This document shows, piece by piece, positions 12,996 through 13,310 of a DNA stretch of 13,310 nucleotides (position 1 is the first letter of the stretch; the number at the start of each line of letters is the position of its first letter). Below the pieces are notes generated by a model. That model did not search any database and was not told the DNA's origin. It was given only the letters and a program-made list of their open reading frames with translations. Source of the DNA: Actinomycetota bacterium (GTDB taxonomy: Bacteria; Acidobacteriota; Blastocatellia; Chloracidobacteriales; Chloracidobacteriaceae); assembly GCA_013298335.1 (NCBI GenBank), contig JAAFHI010000019.1:1-13310 (forward strand), written 5' to 3'. The position numbers were made by a program, and so were the translations under genes.

Positions 12996-13310
12996 ATGAA
13001 CCTCACGCTCGGCTATTCGCCCTGCCCGAACGACACCTACATTTTCGGCGCGCTCGCGCTCGGCCTCGTCGCCGCGCCCGGTCTCGCGTTCGACATCCGC
13101 CTCGAAGACGTCGAAACCCTCAACCGCCTCGCGCTCGCGGGAACGCTCGACGTGACGAAGCTCTCGTTCGCCGCGCTGCTCGCACCGGAAATCGAGGAAC
13201 ACTACGAACTGCTCGCGAGCGGCAGCGCGCTCGGACGCGGCTGCGGGCCGCTCGTCATCGCCCGCGAACCCTTTGCGCCGGAAGAACTGGCGCAAAAACG
13301 GATCGTCACG
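12996..13310 (+). CDS. mqnD: 1,4-dihydroxy-6-naphthoate synthase MqnD (N-terminal part)
   Basis: The first 105 residues of a protein that runs off the window; family members are about 270-285 residues. MqnD cleaves cyclic dehypoxanthinyl futalosine to 1,4-dihydroxy-6-naphthoate in the futalosine route to menaquinone. The diagnostic SPCPNDTYIF (8-17) is present, together with LDVTKLSF (51-58) and GSALGRGCGPLVIA (76-89), typical of this periplasmic-binding-protein-like fold. No signal peptide is seen, as expected for a cytoplasmic enzyme. The ATG at 12996 is preceded by GGGAG (12983-12987) at 8 nt. The related enzyme MqnA shares the fold but not this N-terminal motif. No other mqn gene is visible. 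Confidence 0.93.
   Translation, partial: MNLTLGYSPCPNDTYIFGALALGLVAAPGLAFDIRLEDVETLNRLALAGTLDVTKLSFAALLAPEIEEHYELLASGSALGRGCGPLVIAREPFAPEELAQKRIVT

Overview
The window looks like a chromosomal segment of a GC-rich Gram-negative bacterium, most likely Acidobacteriota and possibly the Blastocatellia. The reasons are a 1150-residue Oar-type TonB-dependent receptor with an N-terminal carboxypeptidase-regulatory-like domain, a futalosine-pathway menaquinone gene (mqnD), a helical protein (7802-8476) of a type I associate with that group, and intergenic spacers full of short low-complexity repeats. The placement is inference, because no rRNA or marker gene is present. No tRNA, rRNA, insertion sequence, prophage or CRISPR array was found.

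Layout. Bases 2-103 are probably the C-terminal end of a + strand gene that stops inside a 9-bp tandem array. The inverted, decayed copy of that array ends 7 nt before an Imm70-like immunity gene (291-710, +). Convergent to it is a - strand pair: an AroQ-type chorismate mutase (1767-2072) followed by a LOG-family phosphoribohydrolase (881-1708). Divergent from the mutase, behind a strong sigma70-type promoter, lies a CsgG-like exported protein (2252-3241), then a second exported protein (3522-4808), then an RmlD-like dTDP-4-dehydrorhamnose reductase (4959-5816). Convergent to that is a D-amino-acid oxidase (5910-6863, -), preceded on its own strand by an unidentified CxxC protein (6918-7373, -). 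A 273-bp array of thirteen 21-bp units separates the latter from the helical protein. The right third is a - strand envelope operon, a small outer-membrane beta-barrel (12159-12677) followed by the TonB-dependent receptor (8650-12102). mqnD (12996 to the window end, +) diverges from it.

The most unusual feature is in the spacers. Five of them (83-290, 711-880, 3242-3521, 4809-4958, 5807-5910) each carry a different 7- to 9-bp repeat, followed on the same strand by its reverse complement. In every case the purine/G-rich arm comes first and lies just downstream of a + strand stop codon. The two convergent spacers are symmetrical, so each of the facing genes gets the same kind of 3' sequence. 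A sixth spacer (7418-7690) carries GAC-YR-GTC dyads at an exact 21-bp period with a 63-bp super-period. The conventional spacers near the TonB operon lack such arrays and have ordinary hairpin/T-tract terminators instead.

Functionally the genes are mixed: aromatic amino acid branch point, nucleotide salvage or purine-riboside signalling, deoxysugar synthesis, D-amino-acid oxidation, menaquinone synthesis and outer-membrane uptake. Only three pairs look like working units: mutase-LOG, CsgG-like plus partner, and beta-barrel plus TonB receptor.
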